Assembly: GCA_964006375.1 (NCBI GenBank)
Contig: OZ023262.1
Span: forward strand, 196,976,778-197,040,777
Length of the DNA: 64,000 bases
Source of the DNA: Tillus elongatus
Lineage: Eukaryota > Arthropoda > Insecta > Coleoptera > Cleridae
Reading direction: 5' to 3'
Positions within the stretch are counted from its first letter, which is position 1. Each line of letters opens with the position of its first letter. Both the position numbers and the translations under genes were made by a program. Shown here one piece after another: positions 1-13,084 of the stretch. The notes beneath the pieces were generated by a model. The model had not been told where the DNA came from. It searched no databases and saw nothing but the letters and a program-made list of their open reading frames with translations.

Positions 1-2159
1 ACTTTGCACTTCGAGACATTTAATTCAAGTCTGTTCTCAACACACCACAGCTGCAAGTTGTCAAGGTCTACCTGGAGTCTTGAACAGTCACCAATATCGT
101 GAACACTGGAGTATAACTTGAGATCATCAGCAAATAATAGATGATTACCAGAAATTACAGAGCTTATGTCGTTGATAAATAACAAAAAGAGGAGTGGGCC
201 AAGATTGGAACCCTGTGGAACGCCGGAGCTAGCAGTGAAGGGTTCAGACTTAAATCCATTATAAAAAACATATTGCACACGGTTAGTCAAGTAGGATCCA
301 AAGAATGCTATCAGCCGTCCATCAAGCCCCGCCAAATGCAGCTTGTACAGAAGTGTTGAGTGGTCAACTCGATCGAACGCTTTGGAAAAGTCTGTATAAA
401 TAACATCCACCTGACCCCGTCCATCCAAAGCTTCACTTACATACTGTGTGAACAGGGATAAATTCGTCAGTGTTGAGCGGCCCTCCATAAACCCATGCTG
501 GTATTGTGACAAGCGACACTTCACGGCAGGATAAATACGAGCATACACAACTGCCTCAAAAATTTTAGCAAAATTACATAGGATAGCTATAGGCCTGTAG
601 TTGCTGACCCTCGAACGGTCCCCAGACTTAAAAACAGGACAGATCCGAGTAACCTTCCAAACCACAGGGAAGCAATGTGTGCGCAGCGACAAGTTAAACA
701 GGGTTCTAAGGGGTCTGAGAAGAGCATGCGCACAGTCCTTAATCAACAAGGATGGCACCAAATCTGGTCCAGCAGTAAACTTGTTCTTGAGCTTCTTGAT
801 GGCTTTAAGAATTTCCTTATCACCAATCACTGTCACACTGACTGCCATATGCGATGGTCCAGAGGTATCTACCGGTTCAGTGATGTATTGAGGACGGTAC
901 ACACTTTTAAAATAGTTTCCAAAACAGTTAACAATTGTTTGGGGTTCATTATAAACCATGCCATTTTCGTCAGACACAGTACTTGGAATGTTACTTGCTC
1001 GCCTCCTTTCTTGCATGTGAGACCAAAATCTAGAGGGATCAATTTTAAGAGACTCTTCAGTTCCACGAACATACTCAGCATATGCCTCTCGTAGCTTGTT
1101 TTTAACTATAGATCTAAGAAGACTATACTCTGCATGATCACTATCACGTTTATGCCTCCTATATCTTGCATAGCACCTCTCCTTATTCTTTATATCATTT
1201 ATTATTTCATTGGTAAACCAGGGAGGAAATTTTCTAGATGACCTCTTGCACTGGGGAACATGTTGTTCAAAGATACTGTAAAGTCTGCCATAAAAGTAAC
1301 TACAAGCCTCATCAGCGGTAGTAAAGGACTCCAGTTGAGACCAATCTTCATCAAGTATTGCAGCATACAATGCAGGGTAATTGGCCTTTCGAAAGTTGTA
1401 AGAGACCTGATTGTTGCATGGAAAGTATTTAGGACCATTGTAATTTTTCCTGAATTCAGGAAATATGCCTAAAGCAGGGTGATATCCATCTTCGAGCACT
1501 AGTGGATCCATATCATGGAGAACCGAGCAATTACAACTGGCAAAGACAAGGTCAAGCAGCCTATTGTTTCTATTGGAAATATTATTAAACTGTGACAGGT
1601 TTAAAAGATTTGAAAAATCATGGATAGCTTTGGTTTTAGGATCAGTGATTTGTCCATAAATAAACTGAGGTGCATTAAAATCACCTATAATAACCAAATT
1701 TTCCAACAGCGGAATGACAGATTGTTCCAGCACATTAAGGAAAAGTTCAAGCTGCGCTGCTGACACATATGGTGGTATGTATATACAAACCACATGAAAC
1801 ACAATCTGATCCAAAGTGCACCTGCACGCAACAATATCGATAACTGGTACTGCCTCTAAAATCGCAGATAAATTCAATTGAGCCACCTGAACATCACAAT
1901 GAACTGCCAAAAGTACTCCTCCACCAGATCTCTTAGTAGTAACATCCAGTCTTCTATCTGCCCTAAATACACTGTATGAACACGGAAACAGCTCAGAATC
2001 ACCAATGTCAGACTGTAAATTAGTCTCACTAAGAGCAATTATCTTGAATTCAGACAACCGACACAAGCCTAGGTAGAGATCTTCTGTTTTAGTACGTAAA
2101 CCACGAGAATTCTGGTAATAAATTGGTATCCTAACACTGTTGGGCTGATCTAGTTTAAA
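1..2159 (-). CDS. LINE ORF2: endonuclease + reverse transcriptase, open to the window edge
   Basis: Polyprotein that nicks target DNA and reverse-transcribes the element RNA. I read the minus strand codon by codon from 2159 to 1 and found no stop. Apurinic-like endonuclease landmarks come first: QNSRG near 2125, ALSETNL, YIPPYVSAAQ, IIGDFNAP near 1685, and the LLDLVFAS and GYHPAL blocks. RT landmarks follow: NYRPIAIL, YTDFSKAFDRVDH, GVPQGSNLGPLL and LLFADDLKLY (about 120-135). The rest of RT and the 3' end lie left of the window. There is no usable start: the first in-frame ATG is at 1509-1511, past most of the endonuclease, and a stop lies just upstream of the overlap with ORF1. Expression by -1 frameshift from ORF1 is therefore likely. 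Motif style fits the CR1/Jockey group; exact clade is uncertain. The intact frame suggests recent insertion, in the same orientation as WDR44 and probably in one of its introns. Confidence 0.9.
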
Positions 2160-2899
2160 GAAGCAATAGTCGGAACACCGTTAACATACTTAATCTTGAG
2201 GTTTACTTCACCATCATCCACCCTCCGCCTCAATTCACTGACCACAGACTTGGAGTATGCACTTTGCCTAGGGGTTCTGTCCTGCCTAACTCTGACATTA
2301 CGATACAAATGATCATCCTTGAGTCTTCCAGTCCTGCGCAGAGTACTAAGTACCTGATGTTCATCAGAGAAAGTAACCTTTAGAGGTCTAGGAACGGATG
2401 CACTGCTGGAATGCCTACCCAGGCGAAATAGCCTAATCTGGGAGTAATCACCCTCCGGACACAACTTGTGGAGGATATTCTTCACTTCCAGTCTGTCAAC
2501 ATCACTCTCACCACGGCTAGCAGTAGACCCAGACTCAGATTCGGGGAGTCCAAAAATAATAATATTTGACTTCCTCTTGTCTCGCTCACGAATCTCCTGT
2601 ATTATATTCTCTATATAGGAGTCACTACCAGTTGAAACCTGTACAGTATTGGGCAACTCTGCTGTTACCTTCAATTTCTCAAGCTGCTTCTCGACATCAC
2701 TAATTCTAGCAATCAGGTTTGGCAACTGTTTGAGACCATCCTCACAATCAGAACACAGAAACAACAGCTTCCTCTTCTTCAACTCCATGCATCTAATCTC
2801 AGAGGCACTAAGGTCTGAACACTGCTCACAGAACAAGAGCTTACAGGTGTCACAACTAAAGGTCTTACCAGTAACACCACATTTTGAGCAGTCACTCAT
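2150..2899 (-). CDS. LINE ORF1: PHD-finger, coiled-coil, RRM-like nucleic acid-binding protein
   Basis: RNA-binding partner protein of the LINE, 249 residues, ATG at 2897-2899 and TAG at 2150-2152. Residues 4-52 hold eight Cys in CxxC pairs (CSKC, CDTC, CEQC, CSDC), a PHD/RING-like zinc finger usual in ORF1 of CR1/L2/Jockey-type LINEs. Residues about 55-80 are a heptad-like coiled coil (LIARISDVEKQLEKL). Residues about 105-205 begin KRKSNIIIFGLPES, the hallmark of the RRM-like ORF1 domain, and continue through a region with LFRLGRH and PRPLKVTF. The stop overlaps the start of the ORF2 frame. No internal break is visible. Confidence 0.88.
   Translation of the reverse strand: MSDCSKCGVTGKTFSCDTCKLLFCEQCSDLSASEIRCMELKKRKLLFLCSDCEDGLKQLPNLIARISDVEKQLEKLKVTAELPNTVQVSTGSDSYIENIIQEIRERDKRKSNIIIFGLPESESGSTASRGESDVDRLEVKNILHKLCPEGDYSQIRLFRLGRHSSSASVPRPLKVTFSDEHQVLSTLRRTGRLKDDHLYRNVRVRQDRTPRQSAYSKSVVSELRRRVDDGEVNLKIKYVNGVPTIASLN
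2153..2159 (-). promoter_or_regulatory. Canonical -1 ribosomal slippery heptamer T_TTA_AAC at ORF1/ORF2 junction
   Basis: In ORF1 frame the last codons are GCT TCT TTA AAC, followed directly by TAG. T TTA AAC is a strong -1 slip site in known recoding systems. A -1 slip gives TTT AAA CTA GAT, which is the ORF2 frame. ORF2 has no AUG of its own here. By eye there is only a weak hairpin in the following 30 nt, so the stimulator is unproven. Confidence 0.6.
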
Positions 2900-3290
2900 G
2901 ATTTATGGACAGCTGTAGATAAACAGTATAAAATGAAATATAAATAAACTGATAAAGTTAAAAGCTTTTTCCATCAACACAATACCAGGAGATAAGATAA
3001 CCACGGTGCAAAAAAATAACTGTTCAATTGCAGAATACACTCCAACAAAGAAAATTCAAATGTAACTTCCACTACAATGCTCAAATTCCATAACCAACAC
3101 TACCACCAGTGCACACAAACAAATGCTGCAGCTTGTCATAAACCTTAACAAATTTGGATGTAAAAAACTTGTGATAAGAACCATAAAAGTACAAGCAGAT
3201 CTTTCTGATGTTTACACTTTGCAGGCTAATCAACTTCGGTGATCACACAACAATCGTTTTTTTTTTCAATGTGGTATCGCCGTTCGCTTG
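2900..3290 (-). other. Probable 5' UTR of the LINE
   Basis: No coding potential is seen upstream of ORF1. The stretch changes character near 3260-3290 (a T run, then AT-rich host-like sequence), where the 5' end probably lies. The boundary is a guess; the matching target-site duplication would be outside the window. Confidence 0.35.
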
Positions 3291-3640
3291 ACATGTTTAT
3301 TTATCCAAGGTTTATATATTCATTATTAATTTTTAAGTTTCGTTTTAAATAAATAATTAGGTTATTTCCAAATTTACAATATTTACACAATTTTGAACAG
3401 TCCTGATTGCATACTTACTGTTCCTGTGTGAAAGAATTAATTTAATAACATAACTTATTTTATCGGTTAGGGTCTTGGACAACTAATATGACCAAACAAC
3501 TTTGATGTTTTCGGCAATGATTTAGTTCACAAGCTTTTCATATAAACTAAAATTATTAATCGAAAAACAACCTATTCCCTCATTAACCTAAAATTTAAAA
3601 AATCACGTGGCAGATTTTTAATTTCATGTCGTCTGTCATT
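3291..3640. other. AT-rich DNA, nothing recognised
   Basis: Probably WDR44 intron or intergenic sequence. No ORF, repeat or splice-flanked exon was found on either strand. Confidence 0.3.
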
Positions 3641-4230
<590 letters not shown>

Positions 4231-5646
4231 TCTGGTGAAGCAACTAACTGGTTGTTTACTGTCACCCTTGCTTCATATAGTTAATTTGTCATTTGAGAGT
4301 GGTTGGTTCCCAGAACATCTAACATCTAGTGTTATTAGTTTACTTAAGCAGGGAGATGAAAGTGATCTAAATAATTATCGTCAAATCCACCTACTGAGTG
4401 TCTTCTCGAAAATTTTAGAAAAGGTGGCACACAGCAGAATAATGAATTTTGTCAAGGCAAATAACCTCTTGACAACTTATCAGCATGGTTTTCAGGAGAA
4501 GAGATCTACAGAAACTGCTTGTTTTAGAATGGTGAATTGTGTGTATGAAAACATCGATCGGGGAAACTTTGTGGTCACTGTGTTCTTTGACCTCACCAAG
4601 GCATTTGACACTGTGGATGTCAATATATTGAGTGAGAAATTGTTTGCTTTGGGAATTCGTGGAACATTCTTGGAGTGGATTAGGTCATTTATGAGTGGCA
4701 GGTCACTGAAAGTAAACTTTAAGAATAATATCAGTATGATATAGGCTTAGGTGTTCCACAAGGTTCAGTGCTGGGCCCACTGCTATTCATACTATTTATC
4801 AATGATATGCCATTGCATGTGCTGGGGGGGCTGGTGACTGTGTTTGCTGATGACACTTGTGTTACTGTCTACGCTGATACTAGGAAGCGGCTTCTTCATG
4901 ATGTTGGCGCTGTGATAGACCAGTTCCGGGCTTGGTGTGATAGAAACAGACTTATCGTGAATACTGGAAAAACTGCATATGTAGAGTTCATAAACAGAAG
5001 TCCTGGAATAATTTCGGCATTACTCTGGTAGACACTGTAAAGTATTTTGGTGTACATTTAGATGCCAGTCTATCATGGCAGAATCAGATTGATATAGTTT
5101 TCAAGAACCTGAATAAAGCATATTTTGCAATACTACAGGTGAAAAACACTGTTAACTTAGAGCATAATAAACATGTATTACTCCTTGGCATACCCTCACA
5201 TAAGTTATGGTATTATATTCTGGGGTAGGGCGGTGACTGTGAGCAGAGTTTTTGTATCTCAAAAGCGATTACTGAGGTTAATGTTTAATCTAAGGCCAAC
5301 AGAAACATGTAGAAATGTATTTCGAGATCACAGCCTGCTTACAGTTCCATGTATTTACATCTTAAAATGTGTCTGTTTTGCAAGGAATAATTTGGAACTG
5401 TTTACCTGTAACTCCTCCTATCATGATTATGAGACGCGTCACCAGGCTTCATTAAGAATACCGCTTCACAGAACAACAAAGTATAAACATGGCCCCTATT
5501 ACAACTGTATTGTGTCTTTCAATGCTTTACCAGCTGAGTATAGAAAAATAAGAACTTTTGATACATTTAAGAGGGAAGTTAAACGATTTTTAGTTAAGGA
5601 AGCATTTTACAGCCACGAAGATTACCTGGATTTTGCTGGTCGGTGA
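4231..5646 (+). pseudogene. 5'-truncated, frameshifted LINE reverse transcriptase
   Basis: Reverse transcriptase relic in three frames. 4235-4744 carries FPEHLTSSVISLLKQGDES, NNYRQIHLLSVFSKILEKV (Pro of the usual YRPI replaced by Gln), QHGFQEKRSTETA and FFDLTKAFDTVD. A frame break near 4740 precedes GVPQGSVLGPLLF and VFADDTCV (4750-5031). Another break leads to 5173-5646 with HISYGIIFWG, SQKRLLRLM and the C-terminal PAEYRKIRTFDTFKREVK typical of CR1/Jockey-like elements. The endonuclease part is missing; the piece starts right at the AT array, as expected for a 5'-truncated insertion next to or into the repeat. Confidence 0.85.
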
Positions 5647-6005
5647 TCATTATTTGTGGGGTTTATCATTTGGCTTGATTGTCCGCTTTGTTCTGTTTTT
5701 TTTTTTTGCTTTGTTTACTCTGGGAATTGTTTGTGGGTTTTCATATTATGTCTGCTAGGGTGTTTGTATCTTGATTTGTTTGTGTACATTTTATCGTTGT
5801 TTATATCAAACGATTTGTTTGTATATATTATTTAGTGACATTGTGAATTTTTGAACACATATATCTTGTTTATAATGATATGTGTTTAGGTTCTTAACAA
5901 GCTGTTTTTTATTTATACATATGTTGTCTTTTTTGTTTGTACATGTTTTATACTTTGACTTGTTCTGTCTTTGTTTACAGACATTTAACTTTTTAATTAG
6001 TCTTT
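5647..6005 (+). other. Probable 3' UTR of the decayed LINE
   Basis: T-rich, no conserved coding frame. It sits between the LINE C-terminal frame and the next AT-core element; no clear poly(A) or tandem tail was recognised. Confidence 0.3.
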
Positions 6006-6009
6006 GTTT

Positions 6010-7426
<1,417 letters not shown>

Positions 7427-7429
7427 TTT

Positions 7430-7550
7430 TTTTACATATATGCCGAGGAGTCTCCCGTGACACTAATCTTAGTCCCTCGTTTTCTTTATTGTTTTTTTTT
7501 TAATTTTTGGGTTATCAGTGTGATAGACACAGACACACGCACACACACAC

Positions 7551-7610
<60 letters not shown>

Positions 7611-7706
7611 TTTCTTAAAAAGAAAACACACATATTTGCAATAAAAACATTTTCATGAAGAAAATTCACTACCATAACGCACTTGCTGCGTCCAGAGTTT
7701 TTTGTT
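7430..7706 (+). mobile_element. Second AT-core end fragment with CA/AT microsatellite
   Basis: Positions 7612-7702 repeat the last 90 bp of copy A (CTTTCTTAAAAAGAAAACAC to the CTGCGTCCAGAG end). They follow a CACACA then (AT)n tract at 7525-7608. It looks like a tandem partial duplication or a second truncated insertion. Confidence 0.6.
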
Positions 7707-8288
7707 TTACTTGATCACTTGTTCTGGACTATATTTTTGTTCATGTATACATGTGACCTGTCACATGTACTGCTTGTACCCAAGGTGGCCAATAAAAATT
7801 ATTCGCGCTCATCTGAAGAAGTTTTTCAAAAGCTTTTCGTTGTCACCTCTCTATTAGCGAATTGTTTTAAATGAAAATTCGCTAAAATACTTCTGTGACA
7901 GTACATACATTTGCCATACACTTGTTCTGTGCCAGCTAGTGATAAATAACAGGAGACTTAAATTCTTTAATAAATTTGGGATCACATTTTGTCCATTTGT
8001 TTTTTTATCATGAGTAGAGGCACCTACAGCACAGATTTAAACTTATGCCATATTATTTCTTTCTTCACTGTGATACATGGAAGACCACTGCCTCTTGCCC
8101 ATTATCTAATTTGTCCAGAGGTCACATACCTATATGTTCTGTGTTATTCAATAAAATAATAAAGTATTCGAATATAACATATTTGAATCATAATATTGCT
8201 TGAATGAATACAACGAATTTCAAACATAATATTGCTTGAATGAACAATATTAGTTGACATAGCAATATGAATATATTTTATAAATTGG
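7707..8288. other. No gene recognised
   Basis: AT-rich DNA between repeats. A short imperfect repeat CATAATATTGCTTGAATGAA occurs twice near 8188-8240. Confidence 0.3.
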
Positions 8289-8296
8289 GAAAATGA

Positions 8297-9351
8297 TAGA
8301 GGTGTGCGAACCCATGTTTTGTTCGAACCGAACTATGAACGAACCCAAGCAAATATGTTGCCTCGAACTTCGAACCTCTGAAATAGTATGTCTAAGGTTC
8401 ACAGTCGAACTTCGAACTTCTTAGAAATTCAAAATCGAACATCGAACTACCAAAAATTCTTCAGTATTCATATATCATTTCCTTACATACAAAATTTTGG
8501 AATATTGTAACATACAATATTTGATATGTAAAAGATTCCAATTCTTTTTACAAAAAGGAAGGATTCAATAAATTTGCAGGTTGATTGGGTGAAAATGCCT
8601 TCCGGTTCTGATCGTTGTGGAGATGGGGCAACGTTAAATCAAAAACACAAAATATTTGAAACTTTTTTAGATTTCTAGATCTATAGATAAGCTCAATTAT
8701 AAATATGTTGTTGTTTGGTATTGGCTAGGCAGTTTTAGCAAACAGATTGGGAGGGTTCAAAGTGAGCACGATAGGTATAAAATAACCACTTACAAGTTTG
8801 AACTGTCTCCTGATTGTGAATATTTAACTGTTTTGACTCACTGTGTAATAAAGAATGTTGAAACCAGTGTTTTCCAAAGGCAATCTGTAATTATCCTCAA
8901 ATTCTGAACATTTACGTTACCGATCGCCTTTGAACACTGCCATCATAATGTTGTTACTGAAATAGGTGATGAGAGGCTAGGATATACAAGAAAAGTAATT
9001 CTGTGACTGCTAAAGGGCTTCGTCGTGTCTCAATGTGTCCCATCTACTTTCAAAAATATGCATGAGTGAAATCTCCTGAAATTACGCTATCGACTCAATG
9101 ACACCGATAACGAGTTTAAAGCGCCTCTACTGAGTTAAAGCGGCCGCAACTTCGCTACCTTTGGCAACATTCAATGCCTGTAAAGTGAAATTTCGAAGTA
9201 TTTTTGAGCAACGAACTTCGAACTATTTTGAAGAATAACATATTTCGAACTTCGAACTATTTCAACATCGCTAGTGCGAACATATTTTCGAACCGAAGGT
9301 TCGGTTCGAGTTCGGGTTCGGTTCGGAATTTCGAAGCTTCGCACACCTCTA
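8297..9351. mobile_element. Non-autonomous hAT-like element with perfect 8-bp target duplication
   Basis: Ends are inverted: TAGAGGTGTGCGAA at 8297 and its reverse complement ending at 9351. The 8 bp GAAAATGA stands directly outside both ends (8289-8296 and 9352-9359), the length expected for hAT transposition. Inside both ends are repeated CGAACTTCGAAC motifs. No transposase frame was found in the 1055 bp, so it would be mobilised in trans. Confidence 0.8.
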
Positions 9352-9448
9352 GAAAATGATAATAAAAACAATGGGATCTTGATATTTTACAAGTTCATGG
9401 GCCACCTCATAAAAGTTACCAATACATGAAGATAATCCACTATGTTTA

Positions 9449-9641
9449 GATTGGAACCTGTGATGAGCACTACACTACATTAAAAAAAAACCTGACGATC
9501 ATTTCCCTAACCAAGTTAGTGTCATCAGAGAATGAGAGAGAATTGTTTATCCTCTGATAACGCTAACTTGGTTAGTGAAACCATCTTCAGGTTTTTTTAG
9601 ATGTGATGTGGTGATTTGGGTTCCCCAAGTGTACTTTCATG
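9449..9641. mobile_element. Short foldback element related to the hairpin at 56862-57331
   Basis: Arms 9484-9532 and 9553-9602 are inverted copies (AACCAAGTTAG and CTAACTTGGTT). The outer flanks (GTGATGAGCA and GATTTGGG..CCAAGTGTACTT) match those of the large hairpin in Fmr1 intron 5, so both belong to one foldback family. Confidence 0.6.
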
Positions 9642-9765
9642 AAGATAATGTATAATGAATGTTAAATGCAGGTAAAGTAGAGTAGGTAAATCCAGTATAA
9701 ATAATCATTTAAAAGGAACCTTTGTTAAAAAAAAAAAAGAAAGAAAACATGTTAAAGTCCATTAC

Positions 9766-10163
9766 CTGTGTGGTCCTAAACTGTAGTGTCCAACACTACT
9801 TCTGCTTGATGAACCTCGTGGGGTGCCCGTTACCTTTTCTATGTTAACATTTACATCAACTTTTACTTGGTCTTTTGATTCAGTATCAATCTTATGTAGA
9901 TTTTTTGCTTTTGAATTGTCATTATCCTGAGGTTTTACTACAAACTGCCCCTTTACTGCTTGCCTAATGTCTAAGGAGTTACCAGAACGTAATGTAGAAC
10001 TTCTAGAGTCACTGCTGGGTATACTTTTATCTGATTTAGCAGATTTAACAGAAGGTAAGTGTCCACGATCTAAGCAGTGCTCAAACTCTCTAGTTAGAGA
10101 TTCAATAGTACTAGCAGGACTAACTAAATTTGATGTATCAAATGTGGAGCTGGATGATGATTT
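9766..10163 (-). CDS. WDR44: WDR44-like exon 5
   Basis: 398 nt, entered in phase 0 after TTTTTAG and left in phase 2 at CACAG|GTAATG. Codes a Ser-rich disordered linker (begins KSSSSSTF; ends SSRSSVGHYSLGPHR). The last residues resemble the GPQRPRSNSG stretch that precedes the conserved block before the WD40 domain in vertebrate WDR44. There is no Met start, so the exon is easy to miss. Confidence 0.75.
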
Positions 10164-10297
10164 CTAAAAATAAATGTAACGATTTTAACGGATCTACTAG
10201 TTTATAAATTCATTCTTCTAAGATAGGAATAAATATGTAGATCAATACAAGCAATGCAATACTAATAAATGGAAGCAATCAGATCTTTTTGACTTAC

Positions 10298-10599
10298 TGT
10301 GAGCCCAGATTCAAGAATAGCTTTATTTTTCTTTTTTCGCCTTGGTGGAGCAACAGGTATATCTTTAGAAATAGAAGACAATTCTGAAGAAGAGTCAGTC
10401 TTCTTAGAACATGAAGCTTTAGTACTTGCTATTACATCCGGTTCTTGAAGAGGAAGTAAAGGTTTGTCACTTTTAAAATCTGATGCTGATGTCAATGTAG
10501 TTGGATAATCTTTTGTGCTAGGAGTTGATTCTGAATCATGTGAACTGAATGATAAAGCAGAAACAGATATAGCTTTTCTAGGGTTCTCAGTTATGGTAC
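10298..10599 (-). CDS. WDR44: WDR44-like exon 4
   Basis: 302 nt, acceptor TTTTTAAG|GT, donor ACA|GTAAGT, phases 1 to 0. Contains the best evidence for identity: LQEPDVIASTK followed by PVAPPRRKKKNK, a proline/basic segment. Otherwise Ser-rich and probably disordered. Confidence 0.8.
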
Positions 10600-10656
10600 C
10601 TTAAAAATAATAACCGGTAAGTATGACTGCAAATATAACACGAAGTGTTCACTAAC

Positions 10657-10921
10657 CACTTTCTGGTTGACTGCCTGTAGTTCTTGGTAATCTACCAATG
10701 GAACTCATACTCTGTACACTTACTGTATCTTGTTCAATTATCCTAAATGGATGTGAAGTTTTACTGGTTGCTGCAAATACGCCATCAACAGATGAAGTTT
10801 GACTGTTAGGTGGTGTAATATTTCCAGTTTGGCTATCTTCGTCATCATTCTGCAGCTTTTGTCTTAACTCCTTGAACTTCTTTCTACCTCCTAAGGCGGT
10901 GGATTTAACTTGTGGTTCCAC
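10657..10921 (-). CDS. WDR44: WDR44-like exon 3
   Basis: 265 nt, acceptor GTTGTAG|GTGG, donor AGTG|GTTAGT, phases 0 to 1. Charged start (GGRKKFKELRQKLQND, helix-prone) then Ser/Thr-rich linker. Confidence 0.75.
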
Positions 10922-10974
10922 CTACAACACAGATTATTAGCTTCGAAATTTACTAGTGTAAAAATTTAACTTAC

Positions 10975-11125
10975 AAACAAATGAGTGTCTTCTTTCTTAA
11001 ATGAACATTGTGACTTTGCATCTTCATTAATTTTATCTTTCTTCACAATGAGAGAACTTGTTGATATATTAGGTTCTGAATTAGATCGATGGGTCAAACT
11101 ATCATCTGACGATTTTCTAGGTTTC
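10975..11125 (-). CDS. WDR44: WDR44-like exon 2
   Basis: 151 nt, acceptor GTTTTTTAG|G, donor TTT|GTAAGT, phases 2 to 0. Fifty open codons without a stop; polar, Lys/Ser-rich, no domain seen. Confidence 0.7.
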
Positions 11126-11391
11126 CTAAAAAACAGCTTGATGTCAACAGACTATTGTCAGCAAATCGTGTTTTAAAATAACAGCTTTACAACAAGGAAT
11201 GAGAATCATGGACTTAAATCACATGACACATTTAACAATGTCAAAATTTTCCATTGTTTTTAAGCCAGTAAATAAGTGGTTTTGAAAACTGACTGCATTT
11301 TTCAGTGTCACTTTCTGGCAAATTCATGAAGATACTATTAGAGGTAACATATTTACTACAATATTTCTTAACCTTAAGTGCACTTATGTAC

Positions 11392-11459
11392 CTTGCTCCA
11401 TGACTTGGTGTATTATCTTCAGCGTCATAAAATTCCTCGGAGTCACTGCTAGAAGACAT
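11392..11459 (-). CDS. WDR44: WDR44-like exon 1 with FFAT-like motif
   Basis: ATG at 11457-11459; an upstream in-frame TTG is not used as start. Residues 9-15 are EFYDAED, a close match to the FFAT core (E-F/Y-F/Y-D-A-x-E), preceded by the acidic Ser tract SSSSDSE. FFAT motifs bind VAP on the ER. Donor AG|GTACAT joins in phase 2 to exon 2. A second possible donor (AAG|GTTAAG) would give the wrong phase. Confidence 0.8.
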
Positions 11460-11610
11460 ATTTAACAAAAATATTTAGCATTTCAGGGCCGTTTTAGACG
11501 GTTTAGATCATAATTTAAGCATTTAACTATAACCCAAATAGTAAAAACAGCAGTTCAAGCCCATTACTTCTACCACAGCGCCATTTTTTGATTCTGTTAA
11601 TGTTAATGTT
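11460..11610 (-). promoter_or_regulatory. 5' UTR / proximal promoter region of WDR44-like gene
   Basis: Region upstream of the ATG with no ORF; transcription start not visible. Placement follows only from the exon 1 start. Confidence 0.3.
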
Positions 11611-11856
11611 ATGGAGTGGAATTGATTCGAATTATTACGATACCAATACAAACGTCAAAATCTCTCGTTCGAGTATTCGATAAGGAAGCAACCAGGGCTA
11701 AATACCAGAAAACCATAGGTGTCGCAAAACGTGGGCCGTTAGGTATTCGTGTTTTAATGATCTACAAAATTCTATATGTATGCCAATATTTTATTTTGTT
11801 GATACCAAAACTATGCATCTTGCAAAACAAAGAGTTGTTACAAAATGTATTTGAAG

Positions 11857-12788
11857 TAGTGATGTGAAATTAGCCAGTCAATAATTATTTTTGGTGGTTA
11901 ATTAACCGGTAAATAAACAAGCAAATTTACTGGTTAAAACAGTAAAAAAAAGAATTCCCTCCGACTATTTTTTAAGTACACAGCAGCTTAACTTGATGAA
12001 AAACCAACCAAAGTACTTTTGGAAGGTTATAAAACACTTTTGTCGAGAAAATCCAAAATTGGAAATGAGGTTAAGCTTCCCGAAATTTCTTGTTTTCAAA
12101 TAAGAATGTAGGAAATTTAAAGCTGAAATTTAAATTTAAATAGGTTTATTTAATCATAAACTATCTTATAAAATAAAAATTTGGTAATCAATGTATATTA
12201 ACATATTTTAATAATTACCTACAATAAAATGTAAATAATGACAACACAAGGTAACCTTTATTTTTAATAAACTTAAACATATCTGAATCAGAACGACAAT
12301 TATTATTTTTTTATAAAAATATATTAATCTTTCGCTAATATATCTCTGTACTGTTAGGGGCATCTTATTAAGTGCACTTCATTAAATGCCTGACCATTTT
12401 TGCAGCTTGCAGCATTAAATTATATGGCGCTCTTTACAGAATTTGCACTCCCCTGCTTTATATTTACCTACCCCCATTGATTTTTGAAAGTAATCAGAAG
12501 CAATGAATTCTTTTTTGGCATCTTTTATTGATTTGGAGAAAACAAATTTGTAAATAAAAACAAAATATATTTATTACGAAAGAAATTAATATAATAATAC
12601 AATGGACAAATAGGTAACGATGAGTAACTAACCCAGTTCTTTTTCCTAATGACAATGATTTGATTTTATTAGCCCAAAATGACAAATGACATCGGTTAAT
12701 TATGCCCACTAGTAATAATTTATGCCAGGTAATTATCCGGATAATTAACCAATGTTAATAACCGGCCAATAACCCACTTACATAACTA
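11857..12788. mobile_element. Possible hAT-like MITE
   Basis: Left end TAGTGATGT and right end ACATAACTA are inverted with one mismatch. Flanks ATTTGAAG and AATTGAAG/ATTGAAGA are similar but offset by a base, so the exact target duplication is unsettled. Internal AACCGGT/ACCGG repeats sit near both ends. No transposase. Confidence 0.45.
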
Positions 12789-13084
12789 ATTGAAGAAAGT
12801 GTCATATGCAAATAACACACGAATTAGTAATTTGCCGTTCTCTTTAACCCGGACATTTATTTGAGAAAAGATAAGGCATAAAATAACCAAGGTCATGTAA
12901 AAGAGGTGAGTTTTCGAAGCCAAACTACCTATTTAATAAAATGGAAAGTCAAGAGGTAAGATATTGAATATTTAATTGAATATATAGTTCCAGTATCAAC
13001 ATATTATTTAAACTCAGGAACTACTCCTTCCTCACATTCTTATAGAATCGTAGATTAATGAATGCTATGTTAATTTAAGATGGG

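Larger units (their letters stand above)
9766..11459 (-). other. WDR44: WDR44-like gene, N-terminal half (five coding exons visible)
   Basis: WDR44 (Rab11BP/Rabphilin-11) is a Rab11 effector that binds ER VAP proteins through an N-terminal FFAT motif and ends in WD40 repeats. Here the exons join in one frame: 68 + 151 + 265 + 302 + 398 nt, 394 codons plus 2 nt, each with GT..AG borders and matching phases. Support for the name: SDSEEFYDAED at the N-terminus, EPDVIASTK, and PVAPPRRKKKNK, which resemble the human protein in the same order. WD40 exons would lie left of 9766; I did not find them in 1-9765, which is filled by transposons, so the next intron is long or leaves the window. Confidence 0.8.

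Noticed and set aside
601..1472. Several frames on both strands in the first 1.5 kb
   Set aside because: Shadows of the uninterrupted LINE ORF2 on minus strand.
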